NCBI GenBank assembly: GCA_036387415.1 | Contig: DASVTU010000039.1 | Coordinates: 186,001-250,000 of the forward strand | DNA length: 64,000 bases | Direction: 5' to 3' | From: DASVTU01 sp036387415 | GTDB lineage: Bacteria; Acidobacteriota; Blastocatellia; Pyrinomonadales; Pyrinomonadaceae | In this document: piece by piece, positions 40,643 through 49,457 of the stretch | Layout of the letters: the number at the start of each line of letters is the position of its first letter | Position numbering within the stretch: position 1 is the stretch's first letter | Program-made: the position numbers and the translations under genes | The notes under the pieces: generated by a model | Database searches by the model: none | What the model saw: the letters and a program-made list of their open reading frames with translations, nothing else | Told to the model about the DNA's origin: nothing

Positions 40643-42038
40643 GATGTTCTTTGAGGTCTGCAACCTTGATGCGTTGCTGCTCCCATGTGTCGCGGTCGCG
40701 GACGGTGACGGCTTCGTCTTCGAGCGATTGGTGGTCAACCGTGACGCAGAAGGGCGTGCCGATTTCGTCCTGTCGCGCATAGAGTTTGCCGATACCGCCC
40801 GTGTCGTCGTAGACGGCGCGCATTGTAGGTTGCAACTCTCGCTTGATGCCTCGCGCCATCTCGACAATCTCCGGTTTGTTTTTGGCGAGCGGCAAGACGG
40901 CGACTTTAATCGGCGCGAGTTCGGGATGTAATTTCAAGATGACGCGCTTCTCGCCTTTGTCGTTGGTGCGCTCGGTATAGGCATCCATGAGAAACGCGAG
41001 CACGGAGCGATTGACTCCGGCGGAAGGCTCGATGACGTGCGGATAAAAACGCTCCTTCAAACCCTCGTCGAAGTAGGAGAGGTCTTCGGTCGAATCCGGG
41101 TTGAGACGTTTGCCTTCGTCGTTTGCGGGATTCTTGGAATGCGAGCGGAGGTCGAAATCGCCGCGATGCGCGATGCCCATCAACTCCTCCCACTGCCGTT
41201 CCTCTTCCTCGCGTTCGGGAAAGAAACGGTAGTAAATATCGACTGTGCGCTTCGAGTAGTGCGCGAGTTCTTCCTTCGTCACTTCGACCAGACGAAGATT
41301 GTCGTGGCTCAAGCCGAGCGACGCGTACCAGTCGAGATAGCGATTGACCCATTCGTCGAGCAAGCCTTCGTCTTCGCCGGGACGGATAAAGTATTCCAAT
41401 TCCATCTGTTCAAACTCGCGCGTGCGGAGGATGAAGTTGCCGGGTGTGATTTCGTTGCGAAAGGCTTTGCCGATTTGCGCGATGCCGAACGGGAGTTTGC
41501 GTCGCATCGTCTGCTGCACGTTGAGATAGTTGATGAAGATGCCCTGCGCCGTTTCGGGGCGAAGATAGGCGAGCGCAAAGGGGTCGTCTTCGAGCGCCGC
41601 CGCGCCGAGCCGCGTGCTCAACATGGTGAGAAAGGGGCGCGGTTCGGTCAGGTCGGTCGAGCCGCAGTTTGGGCATTTGACGTGTTTAAGACGAATCGCT
41701 TCTTCGACCGATTCGGTTTCGGGTCGTTCGAGTTTGTCAGCACGGAGACGACTCTTGCACTCGCGGCAATCGACGAGAAGGTCGTTGAACGTCTCTTCGT
41801 GGCCGGAATATTTCCAGACGAGACGGTTGAGGATGATGGCCGAATCGAGTCCTTCGATGTCGTCGCGTTCGTAGACCAACCAGCGCCACCAGGCCTGCTT
41901 GACGTTGTTGCAGAGTTCGACTCCGAGCGAGCCATAATCCCAAGAACTCCCCAAACCGCCGTAAATCTCCGACGAAGGAAAGACGAAGCCGCGACGTTTG
42001 GCGAGCGAGGTGATGGTTTCGATGTTGGGTGCAGGCAT
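40620..42038 (-). CDS. glyQS: Glycyl-tRNA synthetase, alpha2 type
   Basis: Protein of 472 residues. Class II GlyRS features: N-terminal SLAKRRGFVFPSSEIYGGLG with SWDYGSLGVELCNNVKQAWW, a zinc-binding insertion (CRECKSRLRADKLE, CPNCGSTDLTEPRPF), motif 2 LRPETAQGIFINYLNVQQ and FGIAQIGKAFRNEITPGNF, TREFEQMELEYFI, motif 3 PSAGVNRSVLAFLMDAY, and an anticodon-binding C-domain (LAPIKVAVLPLAKNK). It attaches glycine to tRNA-Gly. This single-chain dimeric type is the usual one outside Proteobacteria and cyanobacteria. The start ATG at 42038 has an array just upstream; the stop codon lies in another array. Confidence 0.95.
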   Translation of the reverse strand: MPAPNIETITSLAKRRGFVFPSSEIYGGLGSSWDYGSLGVELCNNVKQAWWRWLVYERDDIEGLDSAIILNRLVWKYSGHEETFNDLLVDCRECKSRLRADKLERPETESVEEAIRLKHVKCPNCGSTDLTEPRPFLTMLSTRLGAAALEDDPFALAYLRPETAQGIFINYLNVQQTMRRKLPFGIAQIGKAFRNEITPGNFILRTREFEQMELEYFIRPGEDEGLLDEWVNRYLDWYASLGLSHDNLRLVEVTKEELAHYSKRTVDIYYRFFPEREEEERQWEELMGIAHRGDFDLRSHSKNPANDEGKRLNPDSTEDLSYFDEGLKERFYPHVIEPSAGVNRSVLAFLMDAYTERTNDKGEKRVILKLHPELAPIKVAVLPLAKNKPEIVEMARGIKRELQPTMRAVYDDTGGIGKLYARQDEIGTPFCVTVDHQSLEDEAVTVRDRDTWEQQRIKVADLKEHLEQRLKH

Positions 42039-42048
42039 TTAAGAACCT

Positions 42049-42140
42049 CGTCAATCGTAAATCGTGAATCGTCAATCGTGAATCGTAGATAGAAAAATGG
42101 GTTTCATCTATTGACGATTGACGATTGACGATTGACGAGC
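42049..42140. repeat. Heptad hairpin array upstream of glyQS, TCGTGAA words
   Basis: Left arm tcgtcaa/tcgtaaa/tcgtgaa/tcgtcaa/tcgtgaa/tcgtaga (from about 42049); right arm tctattgacgattgacgat, repeating gattgacg up to 42139. It lies in the leader of glyQS (start 42038, minus strand), one of only two arrays not next to a stop codon. Confidence 0.92.
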
Positions 42141-42164
42141 ATAACAGCCGCGCGGCGAAAATGA

Positions 42165-42203
42165 AAAGAAGAGAGGCGCGACCGTTGCGGCGTCGCGCCT
42201 CTC
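42165..42203 (-). terminator. Terminator of the small membrane-protein gene
   Basis: gagaggcgcgac (42171-42182) pairs with gtcgcgcctctc (42192-42203), followed on the minus strand by ttcttttcatttt. It lies 37 bp past the stop of the 55-residue gene. Confidence 0.75.
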
Positions 42204-42239
42204 TCGTTGGATGATAAAGCTGTCTGGTTCTAACGGTTG

Positions 42240-42407
42240 TTAATTGGTCTTGACGTTAACGTTGATGTTGCCGCCACCACCACCGCCGCGACCACCGAAG
42301 AGTCCGCCGCGATACGCGAGGAAAGCTATCACCACGACGATGATGAAAATAACCAATATTGCCACCACTCCGGTGCTGCCTGCGCCATTGCCTTCGCCGT
42401 CTGCCAT
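42240..42407 (-). CDS. 55-residue membrane protein
   Basis: A short frame with good support: GGAGG eight bases before the ATG at 42407, a TAA stop at 42240, and a dedicated terminator 37 bp downstream. The product has a Gly/Asn-rich start ([10 protein letters not shown]), one transmembrane helix (about 14-31, [19 protein letters not shown]), a Gly-rich linker and a tail NINVNVKTN. Similar Gly-linker/one-helix/NVxV-tail small proteins occur in several phyla but are usually unannotated; function unknown. The orientation and spacing suggest an independent transcription unit. Confidence 0.7.
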   Translation of the reverse strand: MADGEGNGAGSTGVVAILVIFIIVVVIAFLAYRGGLFGGRGGGGGGNINVNVKTN

Positions 42408-42594
42408 ACGCCCGATCCTCCTTCAAGATTTTGACGCTCGTTTGAACGCCGTTTACGATTCTCTATTTTTACATGCGGGGAAAGTGCGAGGCTTAGTCAA
42501 CCACACGGCAAGCCCTGCGTCAAACAAGAATGCGGATAACGACGGAGAAAAACCTTCACGCCTCGTGCGATTTGCGTTGCTCGCTGTTAGACCG

Positions 42595-43662
42595 TTAGCT
42601 ACAACGGCGCGCACACGTCCGTCGCGGGCGTGCGTCGCTTGGAGAGAGCGTCGGCGTCGGCGTCGGCGGAGTCGTGCCCGGAGCCAAGACCCAGAGTTGA
42701 TAGGATTCGTGGTCGCGGAGTCCGCCGTTGATGGTCGTGATGCGCGAGGCTTCGATGCCGCGTTGGGCCACCAGATAGCGGAGCGCGCAACGGATGAGTA
42801 TGTCGGCCTGCTCGCGGCAGGTCGTGCGTCCGCCGTAGGCGATGACGTAGGCGCGGTAGGAGGGGTTCTCCTGAAGTTTAATCGCCAGATAGTCGAGACG
42901 CGCTTTGTCGGCGTCGTTGGAAACGGACAGGAACTCGTCGGGCAATTCGGCTTGCGGCGGCGGCGGGAATCCTTCGATGAGCGAGGCGGCCTGCGCCGTC
43001 TGACGGCAGTTGCGATTACCGGAGCCGTCGTCAACGACGAGGATCGCGGTGATGCGACGTCCGCCCAAGCCCGTCGAATCGACGGTGATGGTCGGCGTGT
43101 TTGCGCCGCTCATGATGCGCGCCGAGGGCGGGCTGACCGTCCAAGTGTAGTTGAGGCCGGATTGTCCCTGATAATCCACGTCTGCCGTAAAGGTAATGAT
43201 GCTGCCGTCGCGGACGAGCGTCGGCGCGGAGACGTTGACCGGATATGGACACGGCACGACGGGCGGCGGCGGAATGCTGACGGTGCGCGGATTGTAGTTG
43301 AGATTGATGCAGTGGATGCGTCGGCTGACAACGTTGAAGGTTTGCCGCCAGGTGTTGCCGTTCGGGAACAGGATTTCCACCGTGTGCGGGCCGGGCGAAA
43401 GGGCAATCTGTCGTTTGGCTTCGGTGGTCGGGCCAGAGGGCGCACCGTCAATCACGACGGGATAGCCGCCCGGCGTGGTGGAGATTTCGATGCACCCGTC
43501 GTTGACATCGGTGATGCACGGTAAGTCGTTTCGTGTCACCTTTTTAGTCCGGTTTTGTGCCCCGGTCTCGCCGATTGGCAGAAGGCATGCGAGGAGCGCG
43601 AATCCGACCAAGATGGCGCGCAGACGCCGTGCGACAAAGGGGAGTGACGAAATGGCTGCCAT
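42595..43662 (-). CDS. PEGA/Ig-like/OmpA-type exported protein
   Basis: About 355 residues from ATG 43662, with GGAGAA eight bases upstream. The hydrophobic signal segment (LRAILVGFALLACLLPIGET) contains LLAC, so a lipoprotein or a normal signal is possible. Then a PEGA-like module (CIEISTTPGGYPVVIDGAPS, PGPHTVEILFPNG), an Ig/PKD-like region (ITFTADVDYQGQSGLNYTW, TPTITVDSTGLGGRRITAIL) and an OmpA-like C-terminal part (DKARLDYLAIKLQENPSYRA, REQADILIRCALRYL). It may sit on the envelope, touching peptidoglycan. The tail ends in low-complexity Pro/Thr. It is adjacent to, and in the same direction as, the PEP-CTERM gene upstream. Confidence 0.75.
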   Translation of the reverse strand: MAAISSLPFVARRLRAILVGFALLACLLPIGETGAQNRTKKVTRNDLPCITDVNDGCIEISTTPGGYPVVIDGAPSGPTTEAKRQIALSPGPHTVEILFPNGNTWRQTFNVVSRRIHCINLNYNPRTVSIPPPPVVPCPYPVNVSAPTLVRDGSIITFTADVDYQGQSGLNYTWTVSPPSARIMSGANTPTITVDSTGLGGRRITAILVVDDGSGNRNCRQTAQAASLIEGFPPPPQAELPDEFLSVSNDADKARLDYLAIKLQENPSYRAYVIAYGGRTTCREQADILIRCALRYLVAQRGIEASRITTINGGLRDHESYQLWVLAPGTTPPTPTPTLSPSDARPRRTCARRCS

Positions 43663-43683
43663 GTGTGGATTCTCCGACATCAA

Positions 43684-44352
43684 TTAGACTTCCGACGTGG
43701 TAACGGCTGTTTCATCACCCGATTGGTCGCCGTGCGTCGGGCGACGGCGGCGTGCGCGTGCGCCGAGCGCAAGCAGGCCGGAACCGAACAGAAGCAGCGT
43801 CGCAGGTTCAGGAATCGCGGGCGGAGGCTCGCAGTTCACCACGCATTCGGGTTCGCTACTGTCTTTCGAACAGATGCCGCTGACGCAGATAAGCGGAATG
43901 CCCGCCAAAAGCGGCCAGAGCGGGAAGCCGCCTCTGATGGCTGGAAGCGGAATCTCGCCGCAGTCGCAGACGGTTCCCTGAACGTCGCCCAAATCTACGG
44001 TCTGCACCTGTCCGGTCGGGCCTTGCGCGATGGGCGCGGTTTCGACCGTGATGGTGGAAGAAGAGTTGGCATCGGTGGAAGTCGTGGTCGCCGCGCCGCC
44101 GCTCTGCTGCGAGCCATTTTGCGCGTCCTGGGTGGTGCTGCCGGATGTGGAAGAGACACCGCTGGCGAGCGGCAATCTGCCGCTTTGCGAGATGTTACGC
44201 AGTCGCAGTTGCGTTCGAGAGCGTCCGTTTTGCCCGTCAACGATTGTTTGCACGACATCCCTGAACTGAATACTACCAGCGCGTACGGGTACTGCCATGA
44301 CAAGCAAAACGCTGAGCATCATAGCAACTGGGCGAACAGCTTGATGCTTCAT
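43684..44352 (-). CDS. PEP-CTERM sorting-signal protein
   Basis: Protein of 222 residues. Signal peptide (about 1-25, MMLSVLLVMAVPVRAG), a beta-rich N-domain (SIQFRDVVQTIVDGQNGRSR), a Ser/Thr/Gly-rich low-complexity middle, Cys-containing segment GTVCDCGEIPLPAIRGGFPL, and a canonical PEP-CTERM tail: PEPATLLLFGSGLLALGARA followed by RRRRP. PEP-CTERM proteins are cleaved by exosortase and often associate with exopolysaccharide. GGAGG lies about nine bases before the start. No exosortase gene is in the window. The 436-bp region upstream holds no gene. Confidence 0.88.
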   Translation of the reverse strand: MKHQAVRPVAMMLSVLLVMAVPVRAGSIQFRDVVQTIVDGQNGRSRTQLRLRNISQSGRLPLASGVSSTSGSTTQDAQNGSQQSGGAATTTSTDANSSSTITVETAPIAQGPTGQVQTVDLGDVQGTVCDCGEIPLPAIRGGFPLWPLLAGIPLICVSGICSKDSSEPECVVNCEPPPAIPEPATLLLFGSGLLALGARARRRRPTHGDQSGDETAVTTSEV

Positions 44353-44724
44353 TTAGTGGTCGTCCTCCTTAGAATCCCTCAACATTGGCGCGAGAGCCGA
44401 AGCATTTACTGCTTGGTACGGGGATTCTCCTCCGGCACTTTTATTTGATAGCTCGTATTTAGATAGAGACAGTTCGACGAAAGATTCAGCCACTTTGCCT
44501 GCGCGACGCTTGGCGGTTGTGTTGAACGAGAGCGACACGTCTGTCCGGCCTTTCTCGCTCATCCCCGCCACATTGCTTCCGGCGTCGGGCTTACTGCCTT
44601 CTAATCTCAATATTTACGGGAAAAAACCCATCGGGCTTTTACATTGAATCAGAGACGCAGAATAGCGTGTGAATTCCAGTTTCGCGCGCCAATTTAACCC
44701 GCGCGGCGGGGTGGCTGTCAAGCC
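44353..44724 (-). other. Long leader of the PEP-CTERM gene, no gene seen
   Basis: A frame from a TTG at 44610 to the stop at 44353 gives 85 residues without family features. Because the region precedes a well-marked start, it is better read as 5' leader. It contains several short hairpins, such as gccggaggagaatccccg near 44434, but I recognise no riboswitch. Confidence 0.4.
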
Positions 44725-44752
44725 AAAAAAGGTTCGCCCTTTCGAGCGAACC
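44725..44752 (-). terminator. Terminator of pnp
   Basis: ggttcgc (44731-44737) pairs with gcgaacc (44746-44752) with an eight-base loop; on the minus strand TTTTTT follows. It lies about 40 bp past the pnp stop at 44789. Confidence 0.88.
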
Positions 44753-44788
44753 CCTTTTTCTGCAAAAATTAAACCAACTGTCCGGTTT

Positions 44789-46927
44789 TTATTCACCGTC
44801 GCCCTGACCTGCGGCTTCGGCCTTCTGTTTTTCCTGCCGGAGCACGGCCTTGCGTGAGAGCTTGATTTTGTTGCCCTCTTTGCCGATGCACTTGACCATG
44901 ATTTGCTGCCCTTCCTTGAGTTCGTCGCGAACGTCGCGGACACGATGTTCGGCGATTTCGGAGATATGCAGCAATCCGTCGGTGCCCGGAAAGATTTCCA
45001 CGAATGCGCCGAAATCGACGATACGCGAAACGGTTCCGAGATATGTTTCGCCGATGTCGGCCTCTGCCGTCAGTCCGCGAATACGGTCAACGGCGGCTTG
45101 TGCGGCGGCGCTGTCGGCGGTGGCGATTGAGACCGTGCCGTCGTCTTCCACGTCGATTTTCGCGCCCGTCTCTTCGACGATGGAGCGAATCATCTTGCCG
45201 CCCGGCCCGATAACGTCGCGAATCTTGTCAGGATTAATCTTGATTTGAATGATTCGCGGCGCGTAAGGACTCATCGCCTCGCGCGGCGCGGCGAGTGCCT
45301 GCTCCATCACCGAAAGGATGTGCAGACGCCCTTTGCGCGCCTGTTCCAACGCTTCCGCCATGATTTGCGCGTTGATTCCGGCGATTTTGATGTCCATTTG
45401 GAGCGCCGTGATGCCGTCGCGCGTGCCCGCCACCTTGAAGTCCATGTCGCCGTAGTGGTCTTCTGCGCCCGCGATGTCGGAGAGAATCGCGTACTTGTTG
45501 CCCTCCATGACGAGTCCCATCGCCACGCCCGCGACCGAAGATTTAATCGGCACGCCCGCGTCCATCATCGAAAGGCTGCCGCCGCAGACGGTCGCCATCG
45601 AACTAGAGCCGTTCGACTCCGTGATGTCAGAGACGATGCGGAGCGAATAGGGAAACTCCGACTCGTCGGGCAAAACGGCGTCGAGCGCGCGGCGCGCGAG
45701 CGCCCCGTGGCCGATTTCGCGGCGACCGGGCGAACCAAAACGCCCGACCTCGCCCACAGAGAACGAAGGAAAGTTGTAATGCAGGAGGAAGCGACGTTTG
45801 ACCTCGCCCATTTCGAGGTCGTCCATAAACTGTTCGTCCTCTTTCGTGCCGAGCGTCGTGGTGACGATGGCCTGCGTCTCGCCGCGCGTAAATAGTGCCG
45901 AGCCGTGGACGCGTGGCAGCCAACTGACTTCGCAATCAATCGCACGAATCTCCGAAAAACGGCGACCGTCGGGGCGTCGGCGTTTGTTGAGAATATCGTC
46001 GCGGAAAATCTTCTCTTTCAAGTGGTCGAAGACTTTTTTCGCCATCTGGCGTTGTTCGGGCTGGTCTTCCGGGTAGGATTCGACAACCTCTTTCTTCAAG
46101 GCATCGACGCCCGCATAAGAAGCGATTTTGCCCTGCTCCTCTGTGTTGAGCGCGGCGAGCAGTCGCTCCGAGTAGTTGCGTTCAATCTCGCCGAGCATCT
46201 CATCGTTCAAGACGGGCGCAACGACCGGACGTTTCTCGATTTCCAGAGCCTTATAGAGTTCCTTCTGCCAGCGACAGAGACGGTTAATCTCCTTGTGCGC
46301 GAGCATCAGTGCCTCGACCATGATTTCTTCCGAGACTTCCTTCGCGCCCGCTTCGACCATCGTAATGGCCTCTTCCGTTCCGGCGACGATTAAGTTCAGA
46401 CGCGATTCGCGCACTTCGTCGTAGGTCGGGTTGATGATGTAGCGACCGTCAATCAGTCCGATGCGGACGCCCGCAATCGGGTTCGGAAACGGAATGTCTG
46501 AGAGATAGAGCGCGCAGGATGCGCCGGTGATGGCGATAACGTCGGGGTCGTTGTCGGGGTCGGCGGAGATGACGGAGGCGATGACCTGTGTTTCGTTGCG
46601 ATAGCCTTCGGTAAAGAGTGGACGACAGGGGCGGTCAATCATGCGGCTGGTTAAGATTTCCTTTTCGTTGGGTCGCCCTTCGCGCCGGAAATAGTTACCG
46701 GGGATGCGCCCCGCCGCGTAGTTGTGCTCGCGGTATTCGACCGTGAGCGGGAAGAAATCTATGCCCTCGCGCGGAGTCTGTGCGCCGACGGCGGCGACCA
46801 GGAGCATCGTATCGCCGTAGCGGACGACGACCGAGCCATCGGCCTGTTTGGCGACGCGCCCCGTTTCGACGGAGAGTTCGCGGTCGCCGACCTTGATTGA
46901 TTCTTTAAGATATTTTCTTTCTGGCAT
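44789..46927 (-). CDS. pnp: Polynucleotide phosphorylase
   Basis: Protein of 712 residues with two RNase-PH domains (N-terminal ESIKVGDRELSVETGRVAKQ and VVRYGDTMLLVAAVG; the second around HGSALFTRGETQAIVTTTLG), a helical linker, a KH domain (IQIKINPDKIRDVIGPGGKM) and an S1 domain (GETYLGTVSRIVDFGAFVEI). It degrades mRNA 3'-5' by phosphorolysis, as part of the degradosome. Its immediate upstream neighbour is rpsO, the universal pnp context; the pair is likely one operon. The terminator at 44725 closes it. Confidence 0.97.
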   Translation of the reverse strand: MPERKYLKESIKVGDRELSVETGRVAKQADGSVVVRYGDTMLLVAAVGAQTPREGIDFFPLTVEYREHNYAAGRIPGNYFRREGRPNEKEILTSRMIDRPCRPLFTEGYRNETQVIASVISADPDNDPDVIAITGASCALYLSDIPFPNPIAGVRIGLIDGRYIINPTYDEVRESRLNLIVAGTEEAITMVEAGAKEVSEEIMVEALMLAHKEINRLCRWQKELYKALEIEKRPVVAPVLNDEMLGEIERNYSERLLAALNTEEQGKIASYAGVDALKKEVVESYPEDQPEQRQMAKKVFDHLKEKIFRDDILNKRRRPDGRRFSEIRAIDCEVSWLPRVHGSALFTRGETQAIVTTTLGTKEDEQFMDDLEMGEVKRRFLLHYNFPSFSVGEVGRFGSPGRREIGHGALARRALDAVLPDESEFPYSLRIVSDITESNGSSSMATVCGGSLSMMDAGVPIKSSVAGVAMGLVMEGNKYAILSDIAGAEDHYGDMDFKVAGTRDGITALQMDIKIAGINAQIMAEALEQARKGRLHILSVMEQALAAPREAMSPYAPRIIQIKINPDKIRDVIGPGGKMIRSIVEETGAKIDVEDDGTVSIATADSAAAQAAVDRIRGLTAEADIGETYLGTVSRIVDFGAFVEIFPGTDGLLHISEIAEHRVRDVRDELKEGQQIMVKCIGKEGNKIKLSRKAVLRQEKQKAEAAGQGDGE

Positions 46928-47302
46928 GACGTTTCAGTCTCCTTCGGACGCTCCACTTCGACGAGGGGCACGGCGTCTCATCCGCCGCACGCGTCCGGCA
47001 ATGTTGTTTTTAATCCAGCACGATTGCCGGGCGACGGCGCTTACGTGAGAGGCGCGTCGCCCGATACTACTGCCGGAAAGTTGTCAAAAAAAGGCGGCGC
47101 AAAGGCCTCAGACGTGAAGCATCAGCGCCGCCGATTCGCGTACCCTGTTGGTTCTCCGGCGTCCGCCTGCGGGAAGTCGTGCGCCGTCACGTTCGGCACT
47201 TTCCGCAAGTTTTACAAAAGACGCGGGGTGATGTGAAAGAGGCTCGCCGAGCCTCATGTGGTTGACATGCAAACTCTTCACTAGAGTCCTCGCCTGCTCC
47301 GC
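46928..47302. other. rpsO-pnp intercistronic region
   Basis: No gene is seen. A small hairpin gaggctc/gagcctc (47239-47255) and an AT-poor stretch lie here. In other bacteria this gap carries the RNase III processing site that autoregulates pnp; position fits, but the site is not identified. Confidence 0.5.
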
Positions 47303-47572
47303 TTAGCGACGCAAGCCAAGACGTGTGATGAGTCCGTGATAACTTTCAATATCTCGACGCTTGAGATAATCGAGCAGACTCCTGCGCTGCGAGACCATCT
47401 TGAGCAGTCCGCGCCGCGAGTGGTTGTCTTTCTTGTGTGTTTTGAAATGTTCCGTGAGTTCGTTGATACGCTGCGTGAGCAACGCGACTTGCACCTGCGG
47501 CGACCCCGTATCACCCTCATGCGTACGATATTCGCCAACGATTCTTTCCTTCACTTCTCTTGCTAATGACAC
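47303..47572 (-). CDS. rpsO: 30S ribosomal protein S15
   Basis: Protein of 89 residues, full length for S15. The start is GTG at 47572 ([20 protein letters not shown]), with GGAGGG eleven bases upstream; the upstream frame to 47644 adds no family sequence. The conserved core is [20 protein letters not shown], then [20 protein letters not shown] and [16 protein letters not shown]. It binds 16S rRNA in the central domain and often regulates its own mRNA. It is directly upstream of pnp. Confidence 0.97.
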   Translation of the reverse strand: MSLAREVKERIVGEYRTHEGDTGSPQVQVALLTQRINELTEHFKTHKKDNHSRRGLLKMVSQRRSLLDYLKRRDIESYHGLITRLGLRR

Positions 47573-47684
47573 TGTTCTTGATGGCCCTCCCAGACCGCAG
47601 TCCGCCTGTATCCACAGGCAACCGCTAGAGTTATTGAAAAACACGACGAATTTAACACGCCCCTCGCCCGACTGTCCACCCGCC

Positions 47685-47876
47685 GAATTGCGGAATGCGG
47701 ATTGAAAAGCAAAAGCCGGAAGTCAGGAGTCGGTAGTTAGAAGAAAAACTTCGCTTGACACGCTCGCTAACAGTCTCGTTTCTTTATTCCGGTTTCTGAC
47801 TTCATGCTGGCTTCTGACTTCTGCATCTTGAATTCCGGTTCAGCAAATCCGCAATCCGAAATCCGCATTCTGCAAT
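47685..47876. repeat. Nested heptad hairpin array, two word families
   Basis: Outer arms use GCGGATT-type words (47685-47705 with 47845-47876). Inner arms use ggaagtc/aggagtc/ggtagtt/agaagaa (47712-47739), mirrored by ttctgacttcatgctggct and tctgacttctgcatcttga. It lies in the gap between divergent rpsO and ndh and is one of only two arrays not near a stop codon. Confidence 0.88.
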
Positions 47877-47945
47877 GAGAACGTTCCGCAATTGTTGTGA
47901 TACCATGCCGCCGGAGTTCATCCCCTAGAAAAAGGAAGACTTATT

Positions 47946-49169
47946 GTGTCGGACAAAGCACGGATTGCGGTTGTCGGCGGTGGTTTTGGCGGGCTGTTTA
48001 CGGCGCTCGGTCTCGCGAAGGCGGGCGAAGTGACGTTGATTAGCAATGAAGACCATTTCCTGTTTGCGCCGATGCTGTACGAGTACATGAGCGGCGAGGT
48101 GGAGGCGTGGCACATTGCGCCGCATTACAGCGAATTGTTGGACGAACGCATCAACTTTATTCAGGGCGCGGTGACGGAGGTCGATTTCGCGTCGCGCGAG
48201 GTTGTGGTGGCGGGTCGTCTGCGTCGTCTCGGTTACGATTATCTGGTGCTGTCGCTCGGTGGTGTGACGAATTACTGGGGCATCGAAGGCGCGGACAAGT
48301 ATGCGATGCCCTTTCGTAAAATCAGGCACGCCGACGCGTTGCGCCAACGCATGATTGACGTGCTCGACCACATTCAGCCCGACGCCGCGCCACAGGATGC
48401 GCGTTCTGCGGCGACGTTTGCCATCGTCGGCGCGGGCGCGAGCGGCGTCGAACTGGCGACCAAGATGTCAGACCTCTTGCGTGACGCTTTCGCGCGGCGC
48501 GGTCTGCGCGGCGAGCCGCGCGTGCTGATTTTGGAGATGGGTAACGGTGTCGTCCCCGGCATGGACGCGGAGATTCGCGGGGTGGTTGAAAAGGCTCTGG
48601 CCGATGCGCGCGTCGAGATTCACACAGGGACGCGCGTTAAGCGTGTTATGCCGGACGGCGTGGTGTTCGAGCACGGCGGCGCGGAGACGGAAGTGCGCGC
48701 GTCGGCGGTGGTCTGGACGGCGGGCGTGCGCGTCAATCCTCTGATTGAAAAATTGGATATTGAAAAAGACCGACGCGGCCTCGTCGTCGTCGAGCCGACG
48801 CTTCAAGTGCGCGGCCACGCCGAAGTCTTCGCGCTCGGTGATATTGCTCTCTTTCCAGATGTCGTGCCGACCCTGACCGGCACGGCGCAACTCGCCTTGC
48901 AGCAATCCGACCTCGTTGCCAGCAACGTCCAAGCGTTGATTGACGGGAGCGTGCCCGCCGCGCGTCAGTTCGTCGAACTCGGCGAAGCCGTCAGTCTCGG
49001 TACGAGTAACGCGGCGGCGCTCGTCAGCGGTCGCGTCATCGACGGCGCACTCGCACGTCAGGCACGTTTTGCCCTCTACACCTCGCGCCTCCCCACATGG
49101 CAACACCGCCTCCGCGTCGGCGCAAGCTGGTTCTTCGGCGGCACCACCCCACGCCCACTCGGACTGTAA
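47946..49169 (+). CDS. ndh: Type II NADH dehydrogenase / FAD-dependent pyridine nucleotide oxidoreductase
   Basis: Protein of 407 residues. Two Rossmann motifs: GGGFGGLFTALGLAKAGEV (FAD) and FAIVGAGASGVELATKMSDL (NAD(P)H). Others: HFLFAPMLYEYMSG, GYDYLVLSLGGVTNYWGIEG, VVWTAGVRVNP and EVFALGDIALFPDVVPTLTG. It transfers electrons from NADH to quinone without pumping protons; a close alternative is a ferredoxin-type reductase. The start is GTG at 47946, with AAGGAAG upstream. The C-terminus is amphipathic (LRVGASWFFGGTTPR), consistent with membrane attachment. Two bases after the stop a heptad array begins. Confidence 0.85.
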   Translation: MSDKARIAVVGGGFGGLFTALGLAKAGEVTLISNEDHFLFAPMLYEYMSGEVEAWHIAPHYSELLDERINFIQGAVTEVDFASREVVVAGRLRRLGYDYLVLSLGGVTNYWGIEGADKYAMPFRKIRHADALRQRMIDVLDHIQPDAAPQDARSAATFAIVGAGASGVELATKMSDLLRDAFARRGLRGEPRVLILEMGNGVVPGMDAEIRGVVEKALADARVEIHTGTRVKRVMPDGVVFEHGGAETEVRASAVVWTAGVRVNPLIEKLDIEKDRRGLVVVEPTLQVRGHAEVFALGDIALFPDVVPTLTGTAQLALQQSDLVASNVQALIDGSVPAARQFVELGEAVSLGTSNAAALVSGRVIDGALARQARFALYTSRLPTWQHRLRVGASWFFGGTTPRPLGL

Positions 49170-49170
49170 G

Positions 49171-49254
49171 AACTGCGGAATGCGGATTTTGGATTGCGGA
49201 TTGAAAAAGACACTGGCTTTTAATCAACAATCCGAAATCCGCATTCCGCAATTG
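49171..49254. repeat. Heptad hairpin array, GCGGATT words, 3' of ndh
   Basis: Left arm aactgcg/gaatgcg/gattttg/gattgcg/gatt (49171-49204), right arm caatccgaaatccgcattc (49226-49254). It begins 2 bp after the ndh stop. The next 200 bp before the kinase gene hold no gene. Confidence 0.9.
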
Positions 49255-49457
49255 ACTATGGCACGCTTCGTGCTAGAAGCTTCTGCGGATGGGGCGTGGG
49301 TGCAACGTTTGTGCCGCGCTGGCACATAACGCTCAGGCTTAACGCCCGCCCCCGTCCCGTTTTGCCCCAGTGATAGCTCACCGTCCTCGTTCACACAGGC
49401 CACACTGACAGGGCACGCTCGATGAAAAATTCGGTCATTATCATTTCCTGACATCTC

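Noticed and set aside
41037..42092. 351-codon frame antisense to glyQS
   Set aside because: Opposite strand encodes a full glycyl-tRNA synthetase.
42244..43524. 426-codon open frame antisense to the PEGA/OmpA-like gene and the small membrane gene
   Set aside because: Arg/Ala-rich composition of a shadow frame; the minus-strand genes have starts, signal and domains.
44353..44610. 85-codon frame upstream of the PEP-CTERM gene
   Set aside because: Starts at TTG without ribosome binding site, has no family features, and overlaps the leader that carries the next gene's Shine-Dalgarno sequence.
47239..47255. Terminator after rpsO
   Set aside because: Short stem with a three-base loop and no T run; kept only as an intercistronic hairpin.
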